DNA from: UBA5704 sp036380715
Lineage (GTDB): Bacteria > Acidobacteriota > Thermoanaerobaculia > Multivoradales > UBA5704
NCBI GenBank assembly: GCA_036380715.1
Contig: DASVEF010000317.1
Span: 5,639 to 69,638, forward strand
Reading direction: 5' to 3'
DNA length: 64,000 nucleotides
The position numbers and the translations under genes are program-made. This document shows positions 27,272-37,147 of the stretch, piece by piece. Under the pieces are notes generated by a model. It searched no databases. It saw only the letters and a program-made list of their open reading frames with translations, and was not told the DNA's origin. Numbering within the stretch: position 1 is the stretch's first letter; each line of letters opens with the position of its first letter.

Positions 27272-28617
27272 GACTGGAACCTCGCGAGGTCGATGGCAAA
27301 GTCCTTGATCTTCTGGTACAGCGTGCTGCGGGGGACGCCCAGGCGGCGGGCCGCGTTGACCACCCGGCCCCGCTCTTCCTGGAGCACCTTCTCGATCTGC
27401 CGGCGCTCGATATCCTCCAGCGTCAGGGCGGACTCGGAGGGCTCGGGTGCCATGAGCGCGGGCGCAAACCGCAGGTCTTCGCGCCGGATCTCTCCTCCTT
27501 CGGCGCGCAGCACCGCCCGCTCGAGCACGTTGCGCAGCTCGCGGACGTTGCCCGGCCAGGAGTAGGACTGGAGCGCCGCCAGGCTCTCAGGCAGCAGGCG
27601 GAGGCCTGGCCGCCCCAGATCGCGCGCCAGGTGGCGGAGGAGGCTCTCGGCGAGCAGGGGGATGTCCTCGCGCCGCTCGCGCAGGGGCGGCACCGCGATC
27701 GGGATCGTGCTGATCCGGAAGTAGAGGTCGCTGCGGAACCGGCCTTCGCGCACCAGGCGAGCCAGGTCCGCGTTGGTCGCCGCGACCAGGAAGACGTCCA
27801 CCTGCCGGTCGAGCGTCTCGCCGAGGCGGCGGAAACGTCGCTCTTCCAGGACTTTGAGGACTTTCGGCTGGACGGCCGGGTCGAGGTCCCCCATCTCGTC
27901 GAGGAACAGCGTTCCTTTATGAGCGACCTCGAACAGGCCTTTCTTCTCGTTCACCGCGCCGGTGAAGGCGCCGCGGGCGTGGCCGAACAGCTCGCTCTCC
28001 AGGAACTCTCGCGACAGGCCCGCGCAGTTGAGGTCGACGAACGCCTCGTCGCGGCGCGGTCCCTGCTCGTGCATCCACCTCGCCAGCACCCCCTTGCCGC
28101 TGCCGGTCTCGCCCTGAATGAGGACCGGCCCCTCGGAACGCAGGGCGAGCGCCGCCTCGCGCGCGAAGGCGCGGATCGCTTCGCTGGTGCCGAGGAAGGG
28201 GTTGACGTCCTCGCGCGCCCGCCGCGACTGCCGGGCCGCCTGCTTGCGCGAGTTGCGCTGGTGCTCCAGGGCGCGCTCCAGGATCACCTGCAGCGCGGGC
28301 AGCTCGACCGGCTTGGTGAGGAAGTTCTCCGCCCCCTCCTTGATCGCCCGCACGGCCAGATCGATCGAGCCGTGACCGGTGAGGAGGACGACGGGGACGC
28401 CAGGATCGATCGTGCGGATCTCCTGGACAAGGTCGAGGGCGTTGCCGTCGGGCAGCACATAGTCGAGGACCACGGCGTCCGGCCGCGAACGCTGGAAGAT
28501 CGTCCGCGCCGACTGCAGGTTGTCCGCCTCCTCCACCGCGAAGCCGCGGGCCTCGAGGAAGTCGCGGATGCCGAAGCGGACGATCGGCTCGTCTTCCACC
28601 AGCAGGATCCTGTCCAT
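27268..28617 (-). CDS. NtrC-family sigma-54-dependent response regulator
   Basis: 449 residues: receiver (LLVEDE; phospho-Asp in AVVLDYVLPDG; Lys in FLTKPVE), AAA+ domain with Walker A GETGSGKG, an intact GAFTGA loop (GHARGAFTGAV) for sigma-54 contact, Walker B TLFLDEMGDL and arginine-finger region, then a Fis-type helix-turn-helix (VVNAARRLGVPRSTLYQKIK). It should remodel sigma-54 polymerase at promoters with an upstream activating site. It sits 12 bp after the NtrB-like kinase gene, its evident partner. Confidence 0.95.
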   Translation of the reverse strand: MDRILLVEDEPIVRFGIRDFLEARGFAVEEADNLQSARTIFQRSRPDAVVLDYVLPDGNALDLVQEIRTIDPGVPVVLLTGHGSIDLAVRAIKEGAENFLTKPVELPALQVILERALEHQRNSRKQAARQSRRAREDVNPFLGTSEAIRAFAREAALALRSEGPVLIQGETGSGKGVLARWMHEQGPRRDEAFVDLNCAGLSREFLESELFGHARGAFTGAVNEKKGLFEVAHKGTLFLDEMGDLDPAVQPKVLKVLEERRFRRLGETLDRQVDVFLVAATNADLARLVREGRFRSDLYFRISTIPIAVPPLRERREDIPLLAESLLRHLARDLGRPGLRLLPESLAALQSYSWPGNVRELRNVLERAVLRAEGGEIRREDLRFAPALMAPEPSESALTLEDIERRQIEKVLQEERGRVVNAARRLGVPRSTLYQKIKDFAIDLARFQS

Positions 28618-28629
28618 TCGCGCCTGTCC

Positions 28630-30549
<1,920 letters not shown>

Positions 30550-30566
30550 GATAGTACGAGAAAGGG

Positions 30567-30582
30567 TGCAACGTCCATACCA
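30567..30582 (-). promoter_or_regulatory. Candidate sigma-54 promoter of the kinase/NtrC operon
   Basis: Read on the minus strand: TGGTAT-GGACG-TTGCA. The -24 GG and the whole -12 TTGCA match; two bases of the TGGCAC box differ. Transcription would start near 30557, giving a leader of about 20 nt to the ATG at 30537. Confidence 0.45.
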
Positions 30583-30647
30583 TGAGAACAGAACCTGCCA
30601 AAGCTCGTGCTCCCTGTGACTTAGATCTCTGCGGCCTGCGTCCGAGC

Positions 30648-30683
30648 GTCCAGGTCCTGGACATCCTCATCCAGAACCTGGAC
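30648..30683 (-). terminator. GTCCAG-type hairpin directly after the lipoprotein gene
   Basis: GTCCAGGTCCTGGA (30648-30661) pairs with TCCAGAACCTGGAC (30670-30683) with one mismatch. On the minus strand it begins 2 bp after the lipoprotein stop, so it is placed like a terminator, but no U tract follows. Its GTCCAG core is shared with the repeats near 16203 and 31790. Confidence 0.5.
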
Positions 30684-30685
30684 GG

Positions 30686-31039
30686 TCAAAAGCTGATCTT
30701 GAAGCAGGCGCAGCCGTTCTGGCTGAGGTTCCATGCCGCCGCCGCGAGCCGGATCAGGGCGACGCTGCGCCAGACCTTCTGCCGGGCCTCGGGCTGCATC
30801 CCCTTCGTGAGGTACCACACTCCGGCGTAGACCCCCGCGTTCAGCGCCAGCATCTTCTCCACCGAGGGGCTCTGGCCATAGACCGGGTTCGCCTCCTTGA
30901 AGCCGTTGTCGAGAGCTCCGCCGGTGCTGCCGAGGTCCACCACGGCCGCCCCCATGGCGGCGAGCTCCCACCGCGACTGGCCGGTGGCGCAACCGAAACT
31001 AAAGAGCGAGATCGTGAGAAGAACCATAATTCGCCGCAT
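30686..31039 (-). CDS. Small lipoprotein, DUF5658-like
   Basis: 117 residues. MRRIMVLLTISLFSFGC is a lipoprotein signal with lipobox FSFGC, so Cys17 should be lipidated. The rest has two hydrophobic helices and GGALDNGFKEANPVYG, which resembles the E-x-NP-x-hG motif of DUF5658-type small membrane proteins. The ATG at 31039 has AAGGAG 8 nt upstream; the ATG six bases earlier is too close to that site. A close sigma-54 promoter match lies at 31081-31096 and a hairpin follows the stop, so this is a single-gene transcript. Confidence 0.7.
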   Translation of the reverse strand: MRRIMVLLTISLFSFGCATGQSRWELAAMGAAVVDLGSTGGALDNGFKEANPVYGQSPSVEKMLALNAGVYAGVWYLTKGMQPEARQKVWRSVALIRLAAAAWNLSQNGCACFKISF

Positions 31040-31080
31040 CACCATTCTCCTTTCATGATCGATTGATGGGAAAGGGAGAG

Positions 31081-31096
31081 GGCAAGCGGCATGCCA
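31081..31096 (-). promoter_or_regulatory. Sigma-54 promoter of the lipoprotein gene
   Basis: Minus-strand TGGCAT-GCCGC-TTGCC fits TGGCAY-N5-TTGC fully. The predicted start near 31071 leaves a leader of about 30 nt carrying the AAGGAG ribosome binding site. Confidence 0.65.
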
Positions 31097-31299
31097 TCGC
31101 AGAACAAAACCGTAAGTCATTATTTTTCAGCAATTTGCCTTTACAATCTCATGAATCCTCAGATTTTTCATCTGACGCCTGGACAGCGTTTCCGGATTCT
31201 GGAAGAGCGCGATGCATCACGTTTCGGCAGCCGCGGCGCCAAAGAAAAAACTCCAGGAGCTCGTCACGCCCCTGGAGTATCAGATTGGAGTGGATAGCT

Positions 31300-31704
31300 T
31301 CAGAAGACGACGGAAGCCGGGGACAGCACGGTGTCGATCCAGGCCTCCAGCCGCTGCTGGCCCAGGCCTTCAAACTCGAGGAACTTGATCCCCATGCCTC
31401 GCGGACTGCGCCAGCGGCGGCGCCAGCACACCACGGCCTTGGCGCGCACCGGTCGGGTGCCGTCGATCGAGCCGGGAGGATAGAACTCGATCGACAGTAT
31501 GCTGCGCCGGGGCAGCGGGTGCGGGGTGGCAAGGAACATGCCGCCGAGACTGACGTCCTCCGCGACGGCGTGGAGGTACTCGCGCTCGTTCCTCCCCATG
31601 GGAAGCCAGCGGTAGACGACCCGCACGCCGGTGCCGATGCGCCGGAACTCCCTGCGGTTATCGACCGGATCCGCGACGGACTTGGAAGGCTCTTCGATCA
31701 GCAT
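31300..31704 (-). CDS. PilZ-domain protein
   Basis: 134 residues. The PilZ c-di-GMP-binding pair is present: RREFRRI (about residues 17-23) and, some 40 residues later, EDVSLGGMF, followed by strands ending GMGIKFLEFEG. A single-domain PilZ protein acts as a c-di-GMP receptor that docks on a partner. The ATG at 31704 (MLIEEPSK) is preferred because the upstream open frame is Arg/Pro-rich and low in structure. It lies near the EAL phosphodiesterase and the pilus-like operon, a reasonable place for a c-di-GMP effector, though a direct link is inference. Confidence 0.85.
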   Translation of the reverse strand: MLIEEPSKSVADPVDNRREFRRIGTGVRVVYRWLPMGRNEREYLHAVAEDVSLGGMFLATPHPLPRRSILSIEFYPPGSIDGTRPVRAKAVVCWRRRWRSPRGMGIKFLEFEGLGQQRLEAWIDTVLSPASVVF

Positions 31705-31787
31705 GCCCCGCCTTACAGCAAGAGCCACGCCAGGGGGCTGGAGCCTTTTTACAGAGGGAGCGCGGCGCCGGCAGGCAGCGAGGCGTC

Positions 31788-31825
31788 CGGGATGCGGACT
31801 GGCGCGTCCAGGACCTGGATGGTCC
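31788..31825. repeat. GTCCAG-type intergenic element
   Basis: GCGTCCGGGATGCGGAC and, after a short gap, CGTCCAGGACCTGGA with a palindromic CCAGGACCTGG core. It lies between the divergent PilZ and glycosyltransferase genes. Composition and layout resemble the elements at 16140-16230 and 30635-30683. Confidence 0.45.
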
Positions 31826-31865
31826 CCGGATTGCATATAGCCGAACGTCGAATGGAGGGGCTGGC

Positions 31866-33050
31866 ATGACTTTCGAGTCTATCGAGCTTCGGACACCGCA
31901 CCTGCTCCACGTCCTGCCCACGTTCGTGCCCGCCGGGCTGGAGATGAGGACCGTCAACCTGATCGCCGGCTTCGGCCGCGAGCTGCGGCATTCGATCCTG
32001 TCCGTGGACGGACGGACCGACGCCGCCGCACGCCTGCCGGCCGGCGCGCCGGTGCGCATCCTGCCCAGCCCGCCCAAGGCGGGCTCGCTGCTCACCACGG
32101 CGCGGTTGCGCGAGGTGCTGCGCCGGGAGCGGCCGGACCTAGTCCTCACCTACAACTGGGGAGCCTTCGACATGCTGCTCGCGGCCCGCAGCGCCGGCTT
32201 CCGGCAGGTGATCCACCACGAGGACGGGTTCAACGCCGACGAGGCCCACACGTTCAAGCGCCGGCGGGTGCTCGCCCGGCGCGCCGCTCTGGGCGGCGTG
32301 CGGCGCCTGGTGGTCCCTTCAAACCGGCTCTACGAGATCGCCACAGAGCTCTGGAAGGTGCCGGCCGAGAAGGTGACTCTGGTGCGCAACGGCATCCTGC
32401 TCGACGCCTACGAGCCGGCGGACGGCAATCCCGGGTTGCGGCGGGAGCTCGGCATTCCCGAGGACGCCCTGGTCGTGGGCACGGTCGGCCACCTGCGCCC
32501 GGAGAAGAACTTTCTGCGGCTGCTCGACGCCTGCGCGGCGCTCCCCGGCGTCCACGCGCTGATCGTCGGCGAGGGGTCCGAGCGGGCGGCCCTGGAGGAG
32601 CGCGCGGCCCGGCCGGACCTCGCCGGCCGCGTCCACCTCGCCGGCTACCGGCCCGATCCGCCCCGCTTCTACCAGGCCATGGACGTCTTCGCCCTGACCT
32701 CCGACACCGAGCAGATGCCGGTCTGCCTGCTGGAGGCCATGGCCTCCAGCCTCCCGATCGTGACCACCGACGTCGGGGACATCCGCCAGGTCCTCCCCGT
32801 CGAGCAGGCTCCCTGGCTGGCGCCCCTCCAGGGAGAAGCCACCGCCGCGGTTCTGGCGGACAAGCTGGGCGAGCTGGCCGGCGATCCCGAGACCCGGCGG
32901 CGGCTCGGCGCGATCAACCGGCGGCAGGTCGAGACCTCCTTCTCCTTCTCGTCGATGCTGACCGCGTATCGCGAGATCTACCACTCGGTCCTCTGCACAC
33001 CCCCCGCTCGGAGCCTCCCCTTGGAAGAGGAGGTGGAAGGGCTGTGCTAA
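31866..33050 (+). CDS. GT4-family glycosyltransferase
   Basis: 394 residues with two Rossmann-like halves. The N-terminal half starts HLLHVLPTFVPAGLEMRTVNL. The C-terminal half has the nucleotide-sugar region VGTVGHLRPEKNFLRLLDAC and the EX7E-type segment ALTSDTEQMPVCLLEAMASS, both typical of GT4 retaining transferases. It would transfer a sugar from an activated donor to a lipid or polysaccharide precursor at the inner face of the membrane; donor and acceptor are unknown. The ATG has GGAGGGG at 6 nt. It stands alone between the PilZ gene and the transporter gene. Confidence 0.9.
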   Translation: MTFESIELRTPHLLHVLPTFVPAGLEMRTVNLIAGFGRELRHSILSVDGRTDAAARLPAGAPVRILPSPPKAGSLLTTARLREVLRRERPDLVLTYNWGAFDMLLAARSAGFRQVIHHEDGFNADEAHTFKRRRVLARRAALGGVRRLVVPSNRLYEIATELWKVPAEKVTLVRNGILLDAYEPADGNPGLRRELGIPEDALVVGTVGHLRPEKNFLRLLDACAALPGVHALIVGEGSERAALEERAARPDLAGRVHLAGYRPDPPRFYQAMDVFALTSDTEQMPVCLLEAMASSLPIVTTDVGDIRQVLPVEQAPWLAPLQGEATAAVLADKLGELAGDPETRRRLGAINRRQVETSFSFSSMLTAYREIYHSVLCTPPARSLPLEEEVEGLC

Positions 33051-33155
33051 AATGCAACCCGCATTGAGCCAAGACCCACCAAAACGCAACGCCGCACCCC
33101 TCTTTTCAGGTCGACGCCAGCACCGCGAAACCGGTGCTCCGGGTGAGGTGCGGCC

Positions 33156-34514
33156 GTGAGCCCGTTCCTGCTCGCCGCGTCGGTCCCGGGTCCGGGAGTA
33201 TCCATCGACCCCTGGTGGGGACTCTTCCTGGCCCTCCTGCTGGTCGCGCTCAACGGATTCTTCGTCGCGGCCGAGTTCGCGCTGGTCAAGGTGCGGCCGA
33301 CCCAGATCGATCCCTATGTCCAGGAGGGGCATCGCCGGGCCGAGGTGGCGCGGCACATGGTCCGCCACCTCGACGCCTACCTGTCCGCCACCCAGCTCGG
33401 CATCACCCTGGCGAGCCTGGCCCTGGGCTGGATCGGCGAGCCGGCGTTCGCCTGGATCATCGAGCCGGCGGTCACCGCCGTCGCGGGCGAGAACCCGCAG
33501 CTCGTCCATTCGATCGCCCTGACGGTTTCGTTCCTGGTGATCACCATCCTGCACATCGTGCTGGGAGAGCTGGCGCCCAAATCGGTCGCCATCCGCAAGC
33601 CGGAGGGGACGAGCCTGATGGTGGCGCTCCCCCTGTTCTTCTTCTACAAGGTCACCTACCCGGCGATCTGGCTGCTCAACCACACGGCGAACTTCCTGCT
33701 CAAGCTGGTCGGCATCGCCCCGGTGAGCGAGGGGGAGCTGGCCCACGACGAGGAGGAGCTGCGGCGGCTGCTCTCCACGACGCACGGCAGCCACATGTCG
33801 AAGCAGAAGCGGGAGCTGCTCGACAACATCTTCGAGCTGTCCCACCGGGTGGCCCGCCAGATCATGGTGCCGCGCCAGGACGTGGTCTACCTCTCCACGA
33901 CCCGGACGCTGGCCGAGAACCTGCGGATCGCCCGCCGCAGCGGACACACCCGCTTCCCGCTCTGCGAAGGGGACCTCGACCACGTCGCCGGCCTGATCCA
34001 CATCAAGGACATCTTCCGCAAGGAACGCCCGATCGTCTCGCTGAAGGACGTGGCGCGCGAGATCGCCTTCGTCCCCGAAAGCCTGGAGCTCGACCGCCTG
34101 CTCAAGCGGATGCGCACCGAGCGGTTCCACCTCGCCGCAATCATCGACGAGTACGGCGGCGTCTCGGGCGTCGTCACCCTGGAAGACGTCATCGAGGAGA
34201 TCGTCGGCCAGATCCAGGACGAGTTCGACGTGGAGAAGCCCGAGATCCGCACGGAAGAGCCGGGCGTCTACGTGGTGTCGGGCGGCATGCTGATCGAGGA
34301 CCTGGAAGACGAGCTGGACCTCGAATTCAGCGACCGCGACGAGGACACCCTCGGCGGCGTGGTCCTCTCCGAGCTGGGCCGGACGCCCGCGGTGGGCGAC
34401 CGGGTCGAGCTGGGTCCCGTGGTGCTGGAGGTGCTCGACGTGGACGGCAACCGCGTCAAGGACCTGCGCGTCACCGCCCGGCAGCCGGCCACGGTGCCGG
34501 AAGAAGAATCGTAG
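33156..34514 (+). CDS. CorC/CNNM-family (hemolysin C-like) membrane protein
   Basis: 452 residues in the standard order: DUF21/CNNM membrane domain with about four hydrophobic segments (20-45, 75-110, 118-140, 150-175) and the FFVAAEFALVKVR start, a cystathionine-beta-synthase pair (about 225-345, MVPRQDVVYLS, GLIHIKDIF, DEYGGVSGVVTLEDVIEEIVG), and a CorC_HlyC C-terminal domain. Family members transport or regulate Mg2+ or Co2+. The start is GTG with GAGGTG at 6 nt. The leader contains a hairpin (AGCACCG 33119-33125, CGGTGCT 33132-33138). A 10-bp inverted repeat directly follows the stop. Confidence 0.9.
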   Translation: MSPFLLAASVPGPGVSIDPWWGLFLALLLVALNGFFVAAEFALVKVRPTQIDPYVQEGHRRAEVARHMVRHLDAYLSATQLGITLASLALGWIGEPAFAWIIEPAVTAVAGENPQLVHSIALTVSFLVITILHIVLGELAPKSVAIRKPEGTSLMVALPLFFFYKVTYPAIWLLNHTANFLLKLVGIAPVSEGELAHDEEELRRLLSTTHGSHMSKQKRELLDNIFELSHRVARQIMVPRQDVVYLSTTRTLAENLRIARRSGHTRFPLCEGDLDHVAGLIHIKDIFRKERPIVSLKDVAREIAFVPESLELDRLLKRMRTERFHLAAIIDEYGGVSGVVTLEDVIEEIVGQIQDEFDVEKPEIRTEEPGVYVVSGGMLIEDLEDELDLEFSDRDEDTLGGVVLSELGRTPAVGDRVELGPVVLEVLDVDGNRVKDLRVTARQPATVPEEES

Positions 34515-34536
34515 AGACGCCCCGTGGGGCGTCTCC
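34515..34536 (+). terminator. Hairpin after the CorC-like gene
   Basis: GAGACGCCCC (34515-34524) and GGGGCGTCTC (34527-34536) are perfect reverse complements starting at the base after the stop codon. It is likely a transcript end, though no T tract follows. Confidence 0.55.
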
Positions 34537-34542
34537 CAGCGC

Positions 34543-34558
34543 GGCACATCGCTTGCAG
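34543..34558 (+). promoter_or_regulatory. Sigma-54 promoter of the DUF2383 gene
   Basis: CGGCAC-ATCGC-TTGCA fits TGGCAC-N5-TTGCA with one mismatch at the first base. Transcription would begin near 34570 and give a 44-nt leader that includes the AAGGAGA ribosome binding site. Confidence 0.65.
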
Positions 34559-34613
34559 TTTCCTTCTTCCGCAGGAGGGGTACTTCTGCCCCAGCCATGA
34601 GAAGGAGACACCA

Positions 34614-35057
34614 ATGCAGACGACCCTGACCGATGCGACGACCCTGAACAGCCTGTTGCGGGGCGAGATGTCCGCCCTCGAGACCTACCGGCAGGCGATC
34701 GAGAAGTTCCGCCACGAAAACGAGCCCGGACTGGAGCAGCTCCGGGCGATCCAGCGCGACCACCGCGACGCGGCCGACGCGCTGTGGCATCACATCGAGG
34801 GACACGGCGACAGGCCCTCCGAAGGCTCCGGCCCGTGGGGCGCTTTCGCCAAGGCGGTCGAGGGCGCGGCCCAGCTCTTCGGCGACACGGCGGCGCTCAA
34901 GGCTCTCAAGGAGGGCGAGGAGCACGGCCTGAAGGACTATCAGGACGCGCTGGAGAGCAAGAACCTTCCCGTCGACTGCCGCGAGCTGATCCTCAGCCTC
35001 ATCCCGAAGCAGAGGCAGCACATCGCGATCCTCGATCAGTTGAAGGCCCGGGTCTGA
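34614..35057 (+). CDS. Ferritin-like DUF2383 (PA2169-family) protein
   Basis: 147 residues, a predicted four-helix bundle. The family helix start LNSLLRGEMSALETYRQAIE carries Glu and Tyr metal-site-type positions, and the repeats RDHRDAADALWHHIE and EEHGLKDYQDAL carry further Glu/His residues. Function in the family is poorly known, and stress-related expression is often assumed. The ATG at 34614 is set by GAAGGAGA at 6 nt and agrees with family length; the longer upstream frame covers the promoter and is rejected. Confidence 0.85.
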   Translation: MQTTLTDATTLNSLLRGEMSALETYRQAIEKFRHENEPGLEQLRAIQRDHRDAADALWHHIEGHGDRPSEGSGPWGAFAKAVEGAAQLFGDTAALKALKEGEEHGLKDYQDALESKNLPVDCRELILSLIPKQRQHIAILDQLKARV

Positions 35058-35061
35058 GGAC

Positions 35062-35216
35062 CCTCACCCCCTGACCCCCTCTCCCATCCGCACTCACGCC
35101 CACCCGGGAGAGGGGGAACCCTGATCGTAAACCCCGTAAACGCTTCTTCCTGTCCGCTTTTCTCCCCCTCTCCCGGTGGCTGGGAGGGGATGGGAGAGGG
35201 GGCCGGGGGGTGAGGG
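35062..35216. repeat. Dispersed CCCTCACCCCCTG repeat, inverted pair
   Basis: The left copy begins CCCTCACCCCCTGACCCC and continues to GGGAGAGGGGGAA. The right copy is its inverse and ends GGGGGGTGAGGG. The same sequence family occurs at 45742-45796 and 54163-54302, always between genes and touching stop codons. It separates the DUF2383 gene from the convergent M50 peptidase gene. Confidence 0.9.
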
Positions 35217-35217
35217 C

Positions 35218-36225
35218 TCACACCCCCGGCACCTCCATCCGGCACATCGCCGAGAGCACGGCGGCGAGGAAGACGTATTGGGCCAGCGCCAGCCGGTCCC
35301 CCGGCTCTTCGTTCCGCCGGGAGAACGCCTGGAACACCGCCAGGATCAGCAGCAGGATGAGCATCCCCTCGCGGGTGACCGCCCAGAGGACGCCCAGCGC
35401 CGCGGCGGCTAGGATCTTCTGGTTGCGGGAGAGCGCGTGGAACCCGCGCCCGCCGTCGAGCCCCCAGAGCGGGAGGAGATTGAAGAGGTTGATCAGAGCG
35501 CCCCATTTGGCGATGGCCGCCCAGATCGGCCCGCCACCCGCGAGGTAGACCCCCCAGGCCGCGACGGCCGCCCCGAGGCCCCACAGCGGACCGGCGAGGC
35601 CGACGCGGGCGTCCTCCCGCGCGCTGACCGGCTTCTGCCGCAGCCGTACGAACGCTCCGATGCCCGGGATGAACATGGGCGCCGAGGCCGGGATGCCGAA
35701 CCGGCGCAGCGCGGCCACGTGCCCCATCTCGTGGACGTAGATCGACGCGATGAGCCCGAACGCGAGCTTCCATCCGAAGATCCCCCAGTAGATGCCCGCC
35801 GACAGCAGCATCGTCGACAGGGTGCCCACCTTGGTCAGCCCGACGAGCAGCAGCTTGCCCTTGGAGAGGGCGATCAGGAGGACCGCCTTGAGCTTCCAGA
35901 GGAGCAGCGCGCCGGCCGCGAGCCAGCCTCCCGCCTTCCAGACTCTGCGGAACGAACGGCGCTCGCCGCCGCCCCCCGGCATCGCCTCGACGCGGCGGCT
36001 CAGCGTTTCCACCCGGCCGGCGATCGCCTCCGCCTGCCGGGAGCCGGACGGCAGCAGGCCGAGCGCCCGCCGCCAGACGGCGAGGGCTTCCGTGGGACGG
36101 TCAGATTCCGCCGCCTCGGCCTCGCGCGCCAGCCGCTTCAGCTCGTCCGCGTGGACGAGACTGTGGCAGACCGGGCAGCTCAGCAGCGCGGGCGCGACTT
36201 CCGTCTGGCAGGCGGCGCAGAGCAT
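35218..36225 (-). CDS. Site-2 protease (M50) family membrane peptidase with N-terminal zinc ribbon
   Basis: 335 residues. It opens with a CxxC...CPVC zinc ribbon (residues 3-20) and a helical linker, followed by several membrane segments from about residue 95. The zinc metalloprotease motif is YVHEMGHVAALRRFGIP (HExxH near 167) and the third ligand motif is NLLPLWGLDGGRG (Asp near 249), both intact. It should cut a membrane protein within the bilayer. The start follows the zinc-ribbon membrane gene by 3 bp, so the two are an operon. Confidence 0.9.
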   Translation of the reverse strand: MLCAACQTEVAPALLSCPVCHSLVHADELKRLAREAEAAESDRPTEALAVWRRALGLLPSGSRQAEAIAGRVETLSRRVEAMPGGGGERRSFRRVWKAGGWLAAGALLLWKLKAVLLIALSKGKLLLVGLTKVGTLSTMLLSAGIYWGIFGWKLAFGLIASIYVHEMGHVAALRRFGIPASAPMFIPGIGAFVRLRQKPVSAREDARVGLAGPLWGLGAAVAAWGVYLAGGGPIWAAIAKWGALINLFNLLPLWGLDGGRGFHALSRNQKILAAAALGVLWAVTREGMLILLLILAVFQAFSRRNEEPGDRLALAQYVFLAAVLSAMCRMEVPGV

Positions 36226-36228
36226 GCG

Positions 36229-37038
36229 TCAGCCCATCAGGTTCGGAGGCTGCTGGACCTTCCCGACCTGGTAGGGTCCCGTGATCTCCAGCGCCGCCCG
36301 CTTGGGGATCTTCCAAGCTTCCCAGAGCCCGACGCCGATGATCACGATCATGATCGGGCTCTCCATGCTGACGAAGACCGGCGTGGCGGCGATGATGAAG
36401 AGGATCCCCGCGAGGCCGAGCGCGACGTCGGCTCCGGACAGATCCACCTCCTCCTCAACCGTCAGGGTTGCGGCCGCGCTCGCCTGCACCGGGGTTCCGG
36501 CCTTCTCCGGCTGTCCCGCCGCCGGGGCCGTCGCCGCCTCGCCGCCAGCCTCCGTTGCGGCCTCCTCCCCTGATCCTCGCATCGCCTGGAAGACCGCAGG
36601 CATGAAGGTGCTCGCGATCGCCATGTAGGTGATGAAGACCGCCAAGACCTGGTACCCCCATCCGCCCTTGGCCTTGACGCCCCAGCGCACCGCGTAGCCG
36701 ACCATCACGCCGACGACGATCGCGATCAGGGCGATGTCGTAATCGGTCAGCTCCCGCACCCCCCAGTAGATGAGGGCGCCCACCAGTCCCGCCAGGACCC
36801 CGGCGATCGCCGCCTTGAAGAAGCCGGAGGCCCCGGGCCGGACCTGAAACTCCTGCTCCTCCTTGTAGCGGCAGGCCTCGCAGGCCGGCTTGTCGTTGAG
36901 GTGGTAGTAGGAGGAGTGGAGCGGCGTGCCGCAGAAGGCGCACTCGAAACTCTCCGGCTCCCCGCCGCTCGTGTACTCGGCGCGGTCGAACTGCAGATCG
37001 CCCTGCCCTTGGGGCATATCCTGGCTGGTCGGCTCCAT
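36229..37038 (-). CDS. Membrane protein with N-terminal zinc ribbon
   Basis: 269 residues. CAFCGTPLHSSYYHLNDKPAC-EAC (about 33-57) is a treble-clef/zinc-ribbon-like module. About five hydrophobic segments follow (75-95, 100-118, 128-152, 205-225, 228-248), with an Ala/Glu/Gly-rich cytoplasmic or periplasmic linker near 155-200. No enzyme motif is seen. It is transcribed just ahead of the M50 peptidase (3-bp gap), which has its own zinc ribbon, so the two may act together; a substrate, adaptor or regulator role is inference. Confidence 0.75.
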   Translation of the reverse strand: MEPTSQDMPQGQGDLQFDRAEYTSGGEPESFECAFCGTPLHSSYYHLNDKPACEACRYKEEQEFQVRPGASGFFKAAIAGVLAGLVGALIYWGVRELTDYDIALIAIVVGVMVGYAVRWGVKAKGGWGYQVLAVFITYMAIASTFMPAVFQAMRGSGEEAATEAGGEAATAPAAGQPEKAGTPVQASAAATLTVEEEVDLSGADVALGLAGILFIIAATPVFVSMESPIMIVIIGVGLWEAWKIPKRAALEITGPYQVGKVQQPPNLMG

Positions 37039-37147
37039 GGCGACGCTCCTTTCGCGAAAAGTCGCGGCGCAGGCGACCCGGCTGCCGGGCCCCCGCGCTC
37101 CGTTCCGCTGACCGTTTCTCCGTTGTACGGTGTCTGTTCGGGTAAGT

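Noticed and set aside
31717..31732. A sigma-54-like box (TGGCGT-N5-TTGCT, minus strand) above the PilZ gene
   Set aside because: It has two mismatches in the -24 box, and transcription would start 2-3 nt before the ATG, leaving no ribosome binding site.
32319..35021. A 900-residue minus-strand frame
   Set aside because: Antisense shadow of the glycosyltransferase, CorC-like and DUF2383 genes, which are all strongly supported.
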